From Cristatella mucedo (lineage: Eukaryota; Bryozoa; Phylactolaemata; Cristatellidae), in assembly GCA_009760855.2 (NCBI GenBank), contig WPIO01000103.1, positions 608,001 to 672,000 of the forward strand: a stretch of 64,000 bases of DNA. Direction: 5' to 3'. A program made the position numbers and the translations under genes. Of this stretch, positions 34,352 to 45,580 are shown one piece after another (position 1 is the stretch's first letter; each line of letters opens with the position of its first letter). The notes under the pieces are model-generated. The model did not search any database, was not told the origin of the DNA, and saw nothing but the letters and a program-made list of their open reading frames with translations.

Positions 34352-34692
34352 CCGTATTCTTACGAAGATGAGTCGCACCCTAAATTTGTGGACACACTAT
34401 TTTGAAAACGGTTTTCATTGAAAAATATTATTACTGAGTGTAAAGCTCACGTTCTATTAATATAAGGTTGCTTTAATCTTCACAGCTAGCAAGAAGCTCG
34501 TCATTCGTACCACCGCTGGTCAATGTGATAAACTATTTAATCACGTGGTGAACAAGGTGAGCAGCAGTCTAGACAGGCAGGCAAGGGGAAGGCTTTCGAT
34601 TTTGACGTTGCTTGACTTGAAGTGCATAAGTCGCAGGCTTGTTTTACAAAAAATTATTGAAGAAAGTGAGACTGCTTCTCGTAAAAATATGG
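34352..34692. mobile_element. Tigger/pogo-like miniature DNA transposon, copy 1
   Basis: 341 bp with terminal inverted repeats (CCGTATTCTTACGA at the left; CGTAAAAATATGG at the right) flanked by TA on both sides (34350-34351 and 34693-34694), the target duplication of Tc1/mariner/pogo elements. AGTCGCACCC just inside the left end resembles the subterminal motif of many Tigger/pogo families. Shares most of its length with the copy at 44124 but lacks a ~130-bp internal part. Confidence 0.8.
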
Positions 34693-34694
34693 TA

Positions 34695-35619
34695 ATACAA
34701 CCAAACAGCGGGATTCCCAAGAGAGAGACTGGTGCATCACTGGCTTGCCGCCTGCCGGAGCAGCTGGAATCTGGCCAATGTCCTTGACAGCCGATCACCC
34801 CGTTAAATCTCAGCCGAATAATGCCGAGTTCTCTAGCTCTTGTCTAGTAAAGCCGCACTGGCTGAGCATGAGCACAATCGGCTTCTGCGTCGCTTAGCGC
34901 ACAGCAGTCACTGGCGAAGCTCAGCTCCCGCTTGCTTAGTCCTAGCTGAGTTACTCCCAAGTTTAACACGTAGGATAACCGACTATACAACTGAAATGAA
35001 CCGCAATTTCAACATTTACTTACCCATTTTTTTTTAAAATATTACTTGCTGCTTGGGAATTAATCGGTGAAGCACACGAGTGTGCTGGAATGCGGAGTTT
35101 GGTACCAATCGTAGAACCACAATCGCGGGTCTAAAGGCCGCCCCCTAAATATTTGCCGGACTCAGCTCCTCAGCAGCTCATGTGCGCAAAGGGACCTACT
35201 GTTCAGGGGCGTTAAGGTAATGCATCTATTGAACCGCATTTGCATTACTGCTAAAGTAAGCGAGTGTTCCGCTGAGTCGAATTTCGTAAAAATCCGTGAT
35301 ACTGAGAGCAAAACCGGCACTCGGAATACGAATTTGTAGGAGACAACAAGAGCTAAAAGGTCTAAATGTATTCGGGGTCACAAGCGTGCGGAGGTCACTC
35401 GATCCTCCCTGCAGACATAGCTTCCCTGGTGGCCTAGCTGCCTGATTAAGCACGCTAGCACGTCCCAAGCGCGACCCATCCTGGTAGTTACTGCCGCTGT
35501 CCGAAGCTCAAGGACGCCCGAGCTCAATGACGAAAGATCAAGGACGCTCCATAAGGCCGCAAAGCGGAATGCTCTCGAAGCGTACGGTTAGGTGTACCGA
35601 GGATTGAGAGGAGGAACTT
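34695..35619. other. Unrecognised stretch
   Basis: Nothing recognised beyond short A/T runs near 35028-35040. Confidence 0.5.
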
Positions 35620-35716
35620 TCACATCCTACCTTGTTTCCTTTGCAGCAAATGTAAAGCGCCTAGAAAGAGAGTGAGTTCTCCGAGAGCGCTTTATCAAGT
35701 GTATTTTTATTATTTC
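35620..35716 (+). mobile_element. L2-A 3' tail, type 1
   Basis: CCTTGTTTCCTTTGCAGC, GTAAAGCGCCTAGAAAGAG, GAGAGCGCTTTATCAAGTG and a short T/A tail. Only the last ~95 bp. Confidence 0.85.
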
Positions 35717-35733
35717 TGTCAGGAAAACTAAAG

Positions 35734-36440
35734 TTTAATTTGCCGATTCACGGGAACACGTGACGACATGCAATCGCCGTAGCTAGCCGAGTCCAAAAAA
35801 GCTCTTGTAAACAAAAATGCTTGCAGATTAAACAGCCTCTTTCGTATAGCGACAAAAGAGCCCTTACGGCTACCACCACCACTTGCAGCGGCGATAAAGG
35901 ATCGCCCGCCCGCCGCAGGAATCAAAGCCACGAGCTCAAGACCGTGACAAGCAGACGCCTAACCTAGCGTGCCATTGTGGCTCACCAGCACCCGAAGCGA
36001 TCTACAGCCAGGCGGCCACCAAAGGGTTTTTCCAAAACGCGTACGTGCCAACTGTCCTTCCCGTTGCCGGAGAAGTCCCACAAGACGACAGCTGATTCCC
36101 GTATCGGCTTCAGTTGACGCTTACTCACACGGACGCCGCCGCCGGCGCCGCACGCGACCACTAAGCCCGGCTTCCGAGCCGCAACTTTATAATGCTTCTG
36201 CCGACCTTGACTCACTCCTCATAAACCAACACCACCATAAAAGCCAATGGACCATAAACCGGTAGCAGTGCCATAAAATCCACTGGACCATAAACTGGCC
36301 CTAGGGTGACCAGCTAATACGGCTTCGTATGTTCACACGCACGACATAAAGGGTCATAAACACCGTGGGGCCATAAACTGGCCGCAGCGGGAATAACAAG
36401 GCCGCACACTGGCCACTAAGCGAATAAGGAGGCCGTAAAT
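35734..36440 (+). mobile_element. Unclassified dispersed repeat R1, copy 1, split by SINE-B
   Basis: Collinear with 46451-46905: TTGCCGATTCA, CCGTAGCTA, GCCAGGCGGCC, CAAAACGCGTACG, GACGACAGCT, then CCATAAAC-type phrases (GGCCATAAACTGGCCGCAGC against GGCCATAACCTGGTCGTAGC). No ORF, terminal repeat or promoter box identifies the class. SINE-B at 35827-35983 interrupts it, and copy 2 has no such insert. Confidence 0.65.
35827..35983 (-). mobile_element. SINE-B copy 4
   Basis: Reversed: A-box-like TGGCACGCTAGG, B-box-like GTGGCTTTGATTCCTG, GGGCGATCCTTTATCGCC, TAGCCGTAAGGGCTCTTTTG, tail GAGGCTGTTTAAT. Clean comparison with R1 copy 2 defines its ends to within a few bases. I see no clear target duplication. 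Confidence 0.85.
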
Positions 36441-37360
36441 GCGACTGTTCCTTACACTATAAATAGCAAAGCCAGATGGATGTAGCAGCTTTTTTATACA
36501 TACCTAACACCTCCACATTTTATAGACACCTAACACCTCCACAGCTTAGATGCCGAAGCTTAGACCTCACGATGCTTAACAGCAGATGGACTTACTCTCA
36601 ACGTTTCCATGGTTCATGGGCTTGAGGCATTGGCCTAACGCAACCAGAATCGGTCTAGCGCTGTCGCTAGGTAAACAGCTCTTCGTCGCGGCAAAGTTGG
36701 TCGAAAGGACGAGCGTAATAGCCTACCACTTCTCGTAGGAAGTCAGATGTATTGCCTTTTCCTTACTCTTGGTCCGTCTTTGTTGGGATGCAGGCTAGGA
36801 TTGGCAGCGGTTCGCCGTAAACTCTAAAGCACGGCGAGCATTAGCCAACGAACCTGGTAGCCTTCGTTTTTGATTTCACCTAGGTTCTCACGAGCGAGTT
36901 TCAGCCGTTGTTAAATGGACTTAGCGAAAGGTGAGCCACTTAATTTAGAAAAGGGCGAGGCTATGGTCCACGGGGTGGTGCAGCGACCGATAGTTGTGGA
37001 CACTATGCTGATAGCTGCTCGGGGAGAGGCTGTTTTCCTGTTTCGACGATGTCCTGCTGCTTTACGAAGCCGGGCCAGAATAGCGGATGACGCAGCTTGT
37101 GGTACCACCCAGCAAATGCACTGCCGTCAACTACCGCCGGTAGTCGTGCCCGCACAAGGGCCCGGGTCGTAGTCCAGCGAGAGGCACCCTAATATTATTG
37201 CGTGGGGGATTCTCGTGCCTGGGATTACGTACGACGGGAAGGGCCTCGGAATCTCGCTGTAAACAGGATATGCAAAAGTGTCCCACGGGCTATTGTCTAT
37301 CGGGCGGTAAACCGTGGCGACGGTCTTGGACCGAAGGAGGCGGCGGGTGCTGGAAGGAAG

Positions 37361-37380
37361 CGGCCGCGGCCGCGGCCGCG
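37361..37380. repeat. (CGGCCG)n short tandem
   Basis: 20 bp of CGGCCG units, coding Arg-Pro or Ala runs depending on frame. Confidence 0.9.
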
Positions 37381-37830
37381 CACTTCAGGCGGCGACATAA
37401 GTATCCTCGCCAGCGCTGCAGGAGTTACGCTTTGCCCAGACGCAGGTAAGCCGAGCGCGGCAGTACGCAAATGGGACGACCGTCGACGACCTGCGCAGTG
37501 GCTGCTGTGCCGTAGCCTTGCCAGACCGAGCGCGGATGATGCCCGCCCTGGCTAGAACTAGACGGTCGGTGGCGTTTCGTCCCAGCCAGGCGAGCAGCCG
37601 CGTCAGAACCAGACGGCCGAGGTCCTTACACTTCGCCGCCCAGCCTAGCTGGCCACATGCATGACAGGCTCCTCGACCGCCGCACTGGTCTCGTGTCGGG
37701 GTTGACGACTGCGGGAGGCTGCCGAGAAGCTATTGCAACGTAGGCTATCGTTTTGAGCTGACACTGCTCTATGCTCCTCGCACCGCGAGCAGCGCCGAAT
37801 GGGTGCGGCGCCTCAGTGCCAAAGCACCAG

Positions 37831-37870
37831 CTCGTGCTGGTGCTGCTCGTGCTGGTGCTGCTCGTGCCAG
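37831..37870. repeat. 15-bp tandem repeat, about 2.6 units
   Basis: Unit CTCGTGCTGGTGCTG. It creates Leu-Val or Ser-Thr rich frames that are not evidence for a protein. Confidence 0.85.
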
Positions 37871-38401
37871 TCAGCAAAGCGTACGGCAATCCGTGCTCGA
37901 CTTCCAAGCAGTGGGGCCAGTTGGTCGCAGTTTTCGCTTCGCTCGTCAGCAGCTGGCCCGCCTAGATCTAGAGTCGTCTGTGTGTTCGCATTTGCATCCC
38001 TAAGATGGCTTCCTTTCGAATCTTATGTCTGGCTGGCCCGGCTGGCCTTGCACCCGCTCGCAAGTGGTAGCCAGTGTTAACTCATGGCATTGGCGTCGGA
38101 GCATGTTCGCAGCAGCAGCGACACCTTGACGAAGGGGCGAAGCAGCCAAAGATCGGCAACAGCCACTTATTGACTACGCAATCTCATCGGGACGGGCTAC
38201 CCAAAGTCGGCAGAAAGCATCGTGGCTCCGTCAGACAGCCCTGTTGTTTCACTCCTGCTCTGTGTTGTAACCGCCTTATCGATTCTCCAGCAGTCTTTTA
38301 GGCACGATCCATTTCTGATTCTCGGCTTACCAGTATTGGCTGAGACTATTGGCTGCAGGCTCTCCTGTCGAGGACCCCCCACCCCGGTCAAATCGCACTT
38401 C

Positions 38402-38416
38402 GGGGGGGGGGGGGGG
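38402..38416. repeat. Poly-G run of 15
   Basis: Homopolymer next to a C-rich patch. Length is prone to sequencing error. Confidence 0.9.
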
Positions 38417-38750
38417 TGTTACTAGCCGTGCTTAGCTGGACCCGCCGACGCCGCAGGCTCTCTCCGGCTCACAATTCGATAATTGGGACATCCTCTTGCT
38501 GGAGGCCTGATCTACTCATCGCGTGTCTGCCACAGTATTTCCATTCCGATTGGTCGATACCCATGAGTACTCTTGCTACAAAATAGAACTTTTGACGTTT
38601 AGGGAGTGTGTTTCCTTACTTTGCTGAGCCAAACGCTACCGGAGGTTGCTCCCGCCACCCAAGCGAGCCATGAGCTTTGAGCTTCGCTCACTACGTTCGC
38701 CATGTAGTTGTTACAGAAGCCGCAGGAGCCTCGAAGCACAGCACAGTGCT

Positions 38751-38818
38751 TAATCTCGGCAGGTTAATCTCGGCAGGTTAATCTTGGTAGGTTAATCTCG
38801 GTAGGTTAATCTCGGTAG
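38751..38818. repeat. 14-bp minisatellite, about 4.9 units
   Basis: Tandem units of TAATCTCGGYAGGT with T/C changes; the third unit has TAATCTTGG. Confidence 0.95.
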
Positions 38819-39964
38819 CGACTCAAGAAAGCAGCAGTTCGTCACCGAGAACTTGCAGGCGGCGGAAGGCGGGCCTGCGCCACTCGCGCGGCGGCCCCGC
38901 GCAGTGGCGCAGCACAGCGCTTTGGGTTGGGTACGACGACGATGGAAGGAGTGGATAGTTTGGCGAGCCGCGAACGCGATGCGTCGACGAGGGATTGAAA
39001 TCCCTCCTTCGAGTAGACGGCCAAAAATGGTCAACGAAGAAGCTTTAAAACATAGCGGCAGAATGCACCGACCGAAATGCCTGCATCCATCTTGCCAAGT
39101 CGCAGAATGGCCACCGGGCCCGACAAAAGGGTGCAAGTGCCGCTCCTAACGTGCTGATTTAAGTCCTGGTAGCTAGATGCTCAATGGTCAAGACCAGACA
39201 ATAGAGACCTTAGGTAAGCAGTGAAGACAACGGCTGCTTAGCATAAGCAGCCGAGGAATAATGCAAGGGCAGTTGCACGGCTAGGTGAATTTCCCCACTG
39301 CTTAGCTTCTGAGGACCCCATGCCTGTCGCACCTGAGTCCCTGTCGAAAGCGTTTAATCAGCTGACTGGCATGTGCCTCAGCCGCGGCAACGGCAAAGGC
39401 TCGCGTGCTTGCATACATTTGTGGGTGCAGTCTGGTGACAAATGCTCCCACAGTGCTCTTCCTGATATTGCCTTCGCAGCAACGGATAGTCTGCAGCAAT
39501 GAAAGCTATCTGCACGGCTGCAGAAGAAGCGCTTCGACGTGTGCTCACGTGATGTGACAGTTGGGGCGACCGGAAATTAAAAGTTTTGTGCCTATGGAGA
39601 AACTAAGGCGCTCATTTTACTCACTCGTTTGCCGCATTAACAGCTACAACGTTGATGCAATCGGCGGGGCCGGGTGGGTCTGCAAACTATATTGACCAGG
39701 GCCAAAGGTCAAAGCGAGCCGAAGAGCTGCAACAGTTAGGAATTTATCTGCATCAAAAGCGGCTGGCCGAGGGAAACACGGGATGACAATTGTAGCGAGG
39801 AAAAGCTTGGCTGCCACAGGGACAGTTGGTCGGCTTGCATCGCATGAAGTAGGTGAACAACTCGGCATCTAGGCCCTGCCGTCTGCCGTGAACGTCACGA
39901 CTGCTCGATAACACCGCTTCTCATCAACCTGTGGTGGCTATCCATTTAGCTGCGTATGCAGTTT

Positions 39965-40010
39965 CAAGGTTTTCACCACTCACTTTTAGGTGCCTTCATC
40001 GGTGGCATTC
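39965..40010 (+). mobile_element. Tiny L2-A fragment
   Basis: TTTCAAGGTTTTCACCACTC and ACTTTTAGGTGCCTTCATC match the [12 protein letters not shown] coding block (compare 15516-15555). Confidence 0.55.
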
Positions 40011-40046
40011 GTAGGATTTTGCGCCTAGGGAGGAACTACACGGATG

Positions 40047-40689
40047 GCGTCCCCTTTATTTTATTTAGCTAATTTTCAAATAAATTAAATTTTAGTACAA
40101 ATTTCGCTGATTTTTGAATTAAATTTAAAATAAAAACTTGGAACAGTTACGTTCAGTAACATCTGTATTTTTATTTAATCGTATAAGGTGGTAATCATGG
40201 TGTTTTAAATGAAAAGCAATTTTTGGTAAATTTCCAATTCGTTACCAAGGGAAAATTTTTGCAATCATTAATCTTTGTTACGAATTCTGCGCCTCTGACG
40301 TCGGTGTCGTAAAAAGACTCAAAATATATGCAACTTTCTTGTAGTTTTTCAGGTCTGTATCCGCTTCAGAGAGAAGATTTTTCATATCTAGTAGGAATTC
40401 AAATTTTATGACGACGTTTTTTATCCTCAAAATCCGTGTTGATATCTTATAATCGTGTCGATATCTCCTATTGACGATGAGCAGTCATGCTTTAAATGAC
40501 ATGCATAATGTATTCCTTGACTATAAGTCCTTTGCCTATTATATGTTCCCCGGAAATTATTTTGCGTTGCCTTATTCCTCTTTAAATTTCAATGGTCAAA
40601 GCTCCGCATTTATTTATTTGAATTTTCTTTCCACATTTTCACTAAAATCGCTGATAATTTTGCTTAGTTATTGCTTCAGATATTCAAAT
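40047..40689. other. AT-rich stretch, nothing recognised
   Basis: Strongly AT-rich with AATTTAAAT-type runs. No terminal repeats or coding motif found. Confidence 0.5.
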
Positions 40690-40800
40690 TAATAATGATA
40701 ATAATAAATTTGACATAGCGCCCTCAGAGAACTCAATATCTGTCTAGGCACTTTAAATTTGCTGCAAAGGAACCACGATCGAATGGTTAGTTGATTAAAC
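40690..40800 (-). mobile_element. L2-A 3' tail (minus)
   Basis: AATAATGATAATAATAAATT tail, then hairpin TAGCGCCCTCAGAGAACTC, CTGTCTAGGCAC and TTTGCTGCAAAGGAA of the 3' UTR read backwards. Confidence 0.8.
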
Positions 40801-41739
40801 TGGTGCTTCTCTAAAATTTATCGTAGGATCCTGCAACCATTCTGGACTCGGTCACTTATGCCCATAATAGTGTTCCAAAATTCCAGTAAAGTATACAATT
40901 AAATTTTAATATGCTTGAAAGCAGCTTTGCTGCGTCAATTCTGGTTTTAGAACTCATTGATAGGTCCATGACATCCTTTCCAGCCGCTATACCACTTCGT
41001 CAAGTCTGTCATATATAGCTCTGAGTGCGTCGGACCGGGTACTCCAGCTTGTGTCGGATTCTGGCTTTACTGTGAAAAGCTGCCCCAACGAAGTGCCGAG
41101 CAATAGAAAAATGAATAAACAAATAGTTTTGACAACTAGATATTGCTAAGTAGAGTGTACTCTTGCTAAATTTAAATTTGTGGTTATCGCTGCTGATAAA
41201 CATTGCTTTGAGATTTCCGGCATACATTCGCTGTTAAATGCCGGACGTAAGTCCAGTCATCACAGCAGCATGATCACACCATTGTGATTGACAGTTGGCA
41301 CAGGAGATGCTTTTTGAATTTAAGATTCTCTAGGATTACTTTTTCAAGGCTTGCTCCTTCTTTTGCGTTACCCTCAACACAACCTCAAAATGCTTCCATT
41401 ATAATGACTTTCTTACTTTCAAATATTTACATAGATGCACATGATAAATTTGGAAAGTTGTTTCCGACGTTAGGATTAGATTATAGGATCCTAGATTAGG
41501 AGATAAATCGGACAAGATACCGTAATAATGGTTTTATTTATATCTTAAGAACTTTCTTTTACAGTTTTGTCCTTAGGTGGATGAATTCACTTTGAATGTT
41601 GGGTGACAAAGAAGAGACGGATCGCGGATTTTCTTGTGCATGTTGATGGTGTTTTTCTAACAGTGAGTCGTGCTAAGCAACGAGCTTTATCAAAAAAGAA
41701 AATTTCAAAAATTGCTAAGCTCATCTAAAGTCAAACTTG
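40801..41739. other. Unrecognised stretch
   Basis: Nothing recognised. Confidence 0.5.
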
Positions 41740-42363
41740 CTTTGCGGCCGCGAAGTGTCTAGATGTGTTAAACCAGACGCCTATTGTAATTCCCTTTTGG
41801 CTGAGCTACCAAAGAAAGAAATTAGGCCACTGCAGCTGACTATGAATATGGCTGCAAGGCTGGTCTTTAAGTCCCAGTGGTTTGAGCACGTGTCACCATT
41901 GCTGAAAGAGCTAGGATGGTTGCTGGTTAAGCAAAGGATACAGAGCAAAGTTCTTACGCTGACCCACAAGGCCCGCCACGGCTTGGCTCCTTCGTACCTA
42001 GCTGAACTGCTGCATCAGCCTGTTCGTGCCCTCAGGCCCTGTGTGGACAATAAATTAGCTGTCTCATTCCTCCGCTTAAAGACAGTTGGCGACAGAAGCT
42101 TGAGCTCTGCAGGTCCTAGACTGTGGAACTCGCTTCCACAATTCTTGCGAAACGACAACTACTCTCCTACTGCCGCCTATGGCACATCTTTTTCAGCGGT
42201 CCTGAGCTGTTACTTCTATGCTACTCACTACCTCAACTGCTCTCCTGACTCTGCTATGCTTCCCAATTTCTCTTTGTTGCGTGAGACGAAGTCTGTTGGC
42301 CACCGAATGCGTACCGAAAGCCGCTTAGGCTGTGAGTTCGCTAAACAAAACTCTCCTGCGTAA
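41737..42363 (+). pseudogene. L2-B ORF2 C-terminal domain, frame intact but 5'-truncated
   Basis: 208 codons without a stop, the longest intact coding piece of this family here. Blocks in order: SLLAELPKKEIRPLQLTMNM (the NSLLxGLP-type motif), AARLVFKSQ, LLVKQRIQSKVLTLTHKARH, GLAPSYLAELL, LAVSFLRLKTVGDRSLSSAG, PRLWNSLPQFLR, then a family-specific tail ending GCEFAKQNSPA. This is the region after the RT palm in L2/CR1 proteins. The apparent start ATG lies in truncated sequence and is not the element's own start. Without endonuclease and RT it is not functional. Confidence 0.85.
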
Positions 42364-42419
42364 CACCCACATGGTCTTTATGACTTTGTGGAGTTACAGA
42401 CGGAGTTACATTACATTAG
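41740..42419 (+). mobile_element. L2-B 3' part with open C-terminal frame and complete 3' end
   Basis: A 5'-truncated L2-B insertion ending in GGAGTTACAGACGG and TTACATTACATTA. See the coding entry for the open frame. Copies at 7832, 18050, 29488, 32500 and 57335 share this 3' region. Confidence 0.9.
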
Positions 42420-42600
42420 GCGGAAAGCAAGCACTGGTGTTGCTTATCCGGCAGTACGCGCTGCTGCTGCCGATGTTGGGTAAGAACATTGGCTGCCGGT
42501 GGATTTTTGTTTTACACCTACAGCTCGGCGCTCGCTGTACGGTCAGGGTGGCAGCTGTTCGTCTACGGTAGGCGATCCTATCGGGCTATTCGTAGATCCA

Positions 42601-42602
<2 letters not shown>

Positions 42603-42665
<63 letters not shown>
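42603..42665. repeat. (GA)n microsatellite
   Basis: About 63 bp of GA followed by AAGAGCGAGAGAG. Unlike the 10.6-kb tract, it is not inside a recognised element. Confidence 0.95.
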
Positions 42666-42669
<4 letters not shown>

Positions 42670-43107
42670 CGAGAGAGACGAGGGTGAATGCTGCGAATGA
42701 ATGCAGCGAATCAATCGACTACAGAAGCGAACCTTTGAGCGCGCCAACCGCAGAGAGTGGAGGATCGAGGGTAAAACCTCAGCACCGACGACGAGAAACT
42801 GCGAGAAACTACGAGACGCAGAGACGGCGTTCTTCCGAGGCAGCTGGCTGCCAGGGGCAGGCTGGGCTCGCCGGCTGCTTGGGCCAGCCAAGCCGTCTCT
42901 CAGCAAGCGAGTCGTTCCTCCTCCCCCTACCTTGGCTCATGCGCAGTGGCGGGTGGTGGGCGCAGTAGCTGGACTGCGGGCGACCAGTCCAAGAGAAGTC
43001 AGCAACGTCTGCGTGCATCGCCGTCGATTGCGTCCAGTAGCGGCACTAGCTGAGTAATAGGAAGTTGTGTCGGAGTGATTTCTAGGGAACGCTTGCACGT
43101 ATAATAT
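42666..43107. other. GC-rich unrecognised stretch
   Basis: Open frames on both strands overlap here. No motif recognised. Confidence 0.45.
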
Positions 43108-43440
43108 ATAATTAATTTGTATAGCGCCCTACGACAACTTTTCGGTCAGCCGTGAAAAAGCGGAAGCACGGCGAGAGTCGGGAGGAAGCGCGTGCGGAAT
43201 CACAAAGGCATCCGCGTAGGATGGTCGTAAAAGAAGCGACGTGGCGGGCAGAAGGGGAGAAAACTACCGTAAGCGTCACGAAATAATGGCGGAAGCCAAT
43301 TCGTCGGCCTGGGACCATCGGAGCAAAATGATCTGCCACCAATAAGCTTTAAGTGAAAGAAGAGGTGGCTAACTTGTTGTCTCTGAAAACTTTCGACCTT
43401 CGAGTGGGCTGAACGTGATGCAAGCATTCAACTTGGTATG
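43108..43440 (-). mobile_element. L2-C: a third L2-type C-terminal fragment (minus)
   Basis: Reading the minus strand, LKLIGGRSFCSDGPRPTNWL and PPLFRDA (about 43270-43350) fit the L2 pattern FGDRSFxxAxPRLWNSLPxxLRDA. The 3' end at 43108-43140 reads GTCGTAGGGCGCTATACAAA, a hairpin tail arm like that of L2-A type 2. The protein differs from both L2-A and L2-B. Confidence 0.6.
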
Positions 43441-44121
43441 AAGGAGCTAAATCATGGCGAATATTATTGACTACTGCAGAAATATTCCGCTCATAAACCT
43501 AGAGCCACTTTAGCTCGTATACGAGAGGATATATACAGTTGGTGACCGAATTTATCTGATCTAAAACATACTAACAATTAGTATTTAGTTGCGTATGCAG
43601 AGGTTACAATGCTTGTGTTTACAGCTCTGCCTGAGGTATTAGCGAAGTCTTGCCTAGAGATAACCGTGTAGTTATTTAACTAGAACCTGCGGGTAACTAG
43701 AGCCTCATCGTGGACAAGAATAGAAAATGACCAGTCAGTGTGGGAGTGGTTGTATGAGTTACACTTGCTCAAGATATCGGTGTTCGTCTAAGAGAACCCT
43801 GAATTACGAGCGCCCTGTGATAGTCGTACAGTCGCACGACGGCAGCCAATAGTGCAAAGTTGTTTACCACGCCCATAGTTATAAGGTTTTTTAGGCGGTT
43901 CGGTTAATTAGAACTTGGCTTAAGGAAATTGTAAAACTATCAGGACTTAATTCCTGCAGGGTTTACGTTCAGTTTAGTGGTTGCCGCAGCTGATTTCGAG
44001 GGCTGATAAGATAAATACAAATGGGTTTAGTTGGCGTAAAAGCTGCAGTCGGTGTCGTGGGCTTGAATTTAATCCAAGCTCTTGATGGCTGCTGCGTAAA
44101 GAACAAAAATAAACTCTTTTA
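43441..44121. other. Unrecognised stretch
   Basis: Nothing recognised. Confidence 0.5.
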
Positions 44122-44123
44122 TA

Positions 44124-44594
44124 CCGTATTTTTACAATAATAGGTCACACCCAAGTATAAGGGGCACCCTATATTTATGTACACAATTTTTATTTCGTTT
44201 TTATTGAAAAGTATTATTACTGAATAAGCAACTCATTTTGTATTAATATAAGTTTTCTTTAATCAAAACAGCTAGCAAGAAAATCGTCTTTATTATCACT
44301 GCTAACATCTTCATAGTCTCCAGCAGCATTGTCAACGTCTGAATCGTCGCTTTCCTCATAGTTCGCATCATCTTCAGTTCCATCCAGCATGTTTGCAATG
44401 CGAAATTTTAGGGTTTATGGTCAGCTAAAGTAAAGGATAAAGTAGTTAATCCCGTATGAACAAGTTGAGCAGTCTAAATAGGTAGTCAAGGAGTTGTTTT
44501 TGAGTTTGACATTATTTGACTTGAGTGTAGAAGTCGCAAGTTTATTTTTTCAAAAAAATTGGAGAAAGTACCACTTACAGTCGTAAAAATACGG
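44124..44594 (-). mobile_element. Tigger/pogo-like DNA transposon derivative, copy 2
   Basis: 471 bp, TA-flanked (44122-44123 and 44595-44596), terminal repeats CCGTATTTTTAC and GTAAAAATACGG. Subterminal GTCACACCC and AAGGGGCACCC are like the GTCGCACC motifs of Tigger/pogo families. An internal part missing from the 34-kb copy holds the end of a transposase frame on the minus strand. It is an internal-deletion derivative that would need a transposase supplied elsewhere. Confidence 0.85.
44259..44411 (-). pseudogene. Tigger/pogo-type transposase C-terminus
   Basis: A minus-strand frame of about 50 codons ends at a TAA (44259-44261). It reads KFRIANMLDGTEDDANYEES and is then strongly acidic (DDSDVDN, DYEDVSSDNKDD) before a short end. 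The phrase ANxLDGTEDD followed by an acidic tail is, from memory of the family, typical of Tigger/pogo transposase C-termini. The catalytic DDE core and DNA-binding domain are absent. There is no in-frame start for a whole protein. Confidence 0.7.
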
Positions 44595-44596
44595 TA

Positions 44597-45580
44597 ACTG
44601 ATGGCTCTTCTGGATTATACATGACTGTCACAAGCCAAGCACTAAGCACTATCGAACACATGCCATTCAAGCCACCCACAGCGTTTCAGATTGATCTGTG
44701 TCCTCAGTCACTTACACAGGCTTTTCTGATCACTGGTTTCAGAAGCTGCCAACAGGAAGGATAAGATTAAGGCAGCGACGTTACCACCGTCATTTCAACC
44801 TAGGATTCCATCACCAACTCAAATACGAGCAATCACGAAGGATTTCCTGAGGAGTCGTTCTTGTGTGTTTAAGACGCTGTTTAGTGAGAGTTGTATGAAG
44901 AATCTTTGACAGAAACGTAAAGAGGGCTGAGAAATATTTAGCTGAAATCAGATTCAAAATTAAAATTTTCAGTTACGCACAGAGCGAAGCCAACAAGAGC
45001 GCTTTGGAATATACTGTTTATCGAGTGAACTATTACAAGCTGAATAAGGAAGGGCTAAGTTTCGATGACTGGGTGAAGACAAAAGAGGGACTGACGTAGA
45101 ATAAGAATGCGGGCGAGTATGAGTCGTAATTGTTGCGCCACAGCAACTGAGGAAAATCTGAGCAATTTCCAAAAGGAGATTGCAAGTTACGACTAAACTC
45201 ACGATGCAGGCGGAGCTACAAAGACACGACCTTCACTCGTTAATATTCAATATGTCATGCTAGGGTCTAAGCTGAAATTAAGGTAGAGTAAGACGAAGGA
45301 TGTTACTTCGTTTAAGATCCGATCGAGGGCCAAGATCACCAGCTGCCTCCAGCGAGGCTAATGTAAAGCTGCCTATCCCAATAGAGAGTGAGCCTTGATC
45401 TGCAGCTGGTGGCAGGAGGACCCGCAATGGCTTCCATCTTATGGCTGACATGGGAGTATTTATTTTGCCTCTTTTTTGTTTTCTTCTTTATTCTCCGAAG
45501 CCTCAGAGCTTTGTATCGTGTGCGATCCCAACTACACACGTGGCTCCTCTATCAGGGCCAACGCAAGTGTTAAATGCCGC
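44597..45580. other. Unrecognised stretch
   Basis: Nothing recognised. A T-rich tract lies at 45460-45495. Confidence 0.5.

Larger units (their letters stand above)
36441..39964. other. GC- and CpG-rich unrecognised stretch
   Basis: Rich in GC and CpG, especially 36.9-38.1 kb, unlike the AT-richer surroundings. Several frames stay open on both strands, as expected of GC-rich DNA, and none shows a motif I know. Includes a doubled phrase CCTAACACCTCCACA (36506 and 36528). A CpG-island promoter is possible but I see no gene for it. Confidence 0.4.

Noticed and set aside
37771-37965. Leu-Val-rich frame resembling a membrane segment
   Set aside because: Produced by the 15-bp tandem repeat CTCGTGCTGGTGCTG.
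38853-39149. 98-codon plus-strand frame with Cys-rich end
   Set aside because: The two cysteine pairs at the end looked zinc-finger-like but spacing fits no known finger, and the minus strand is open as well.
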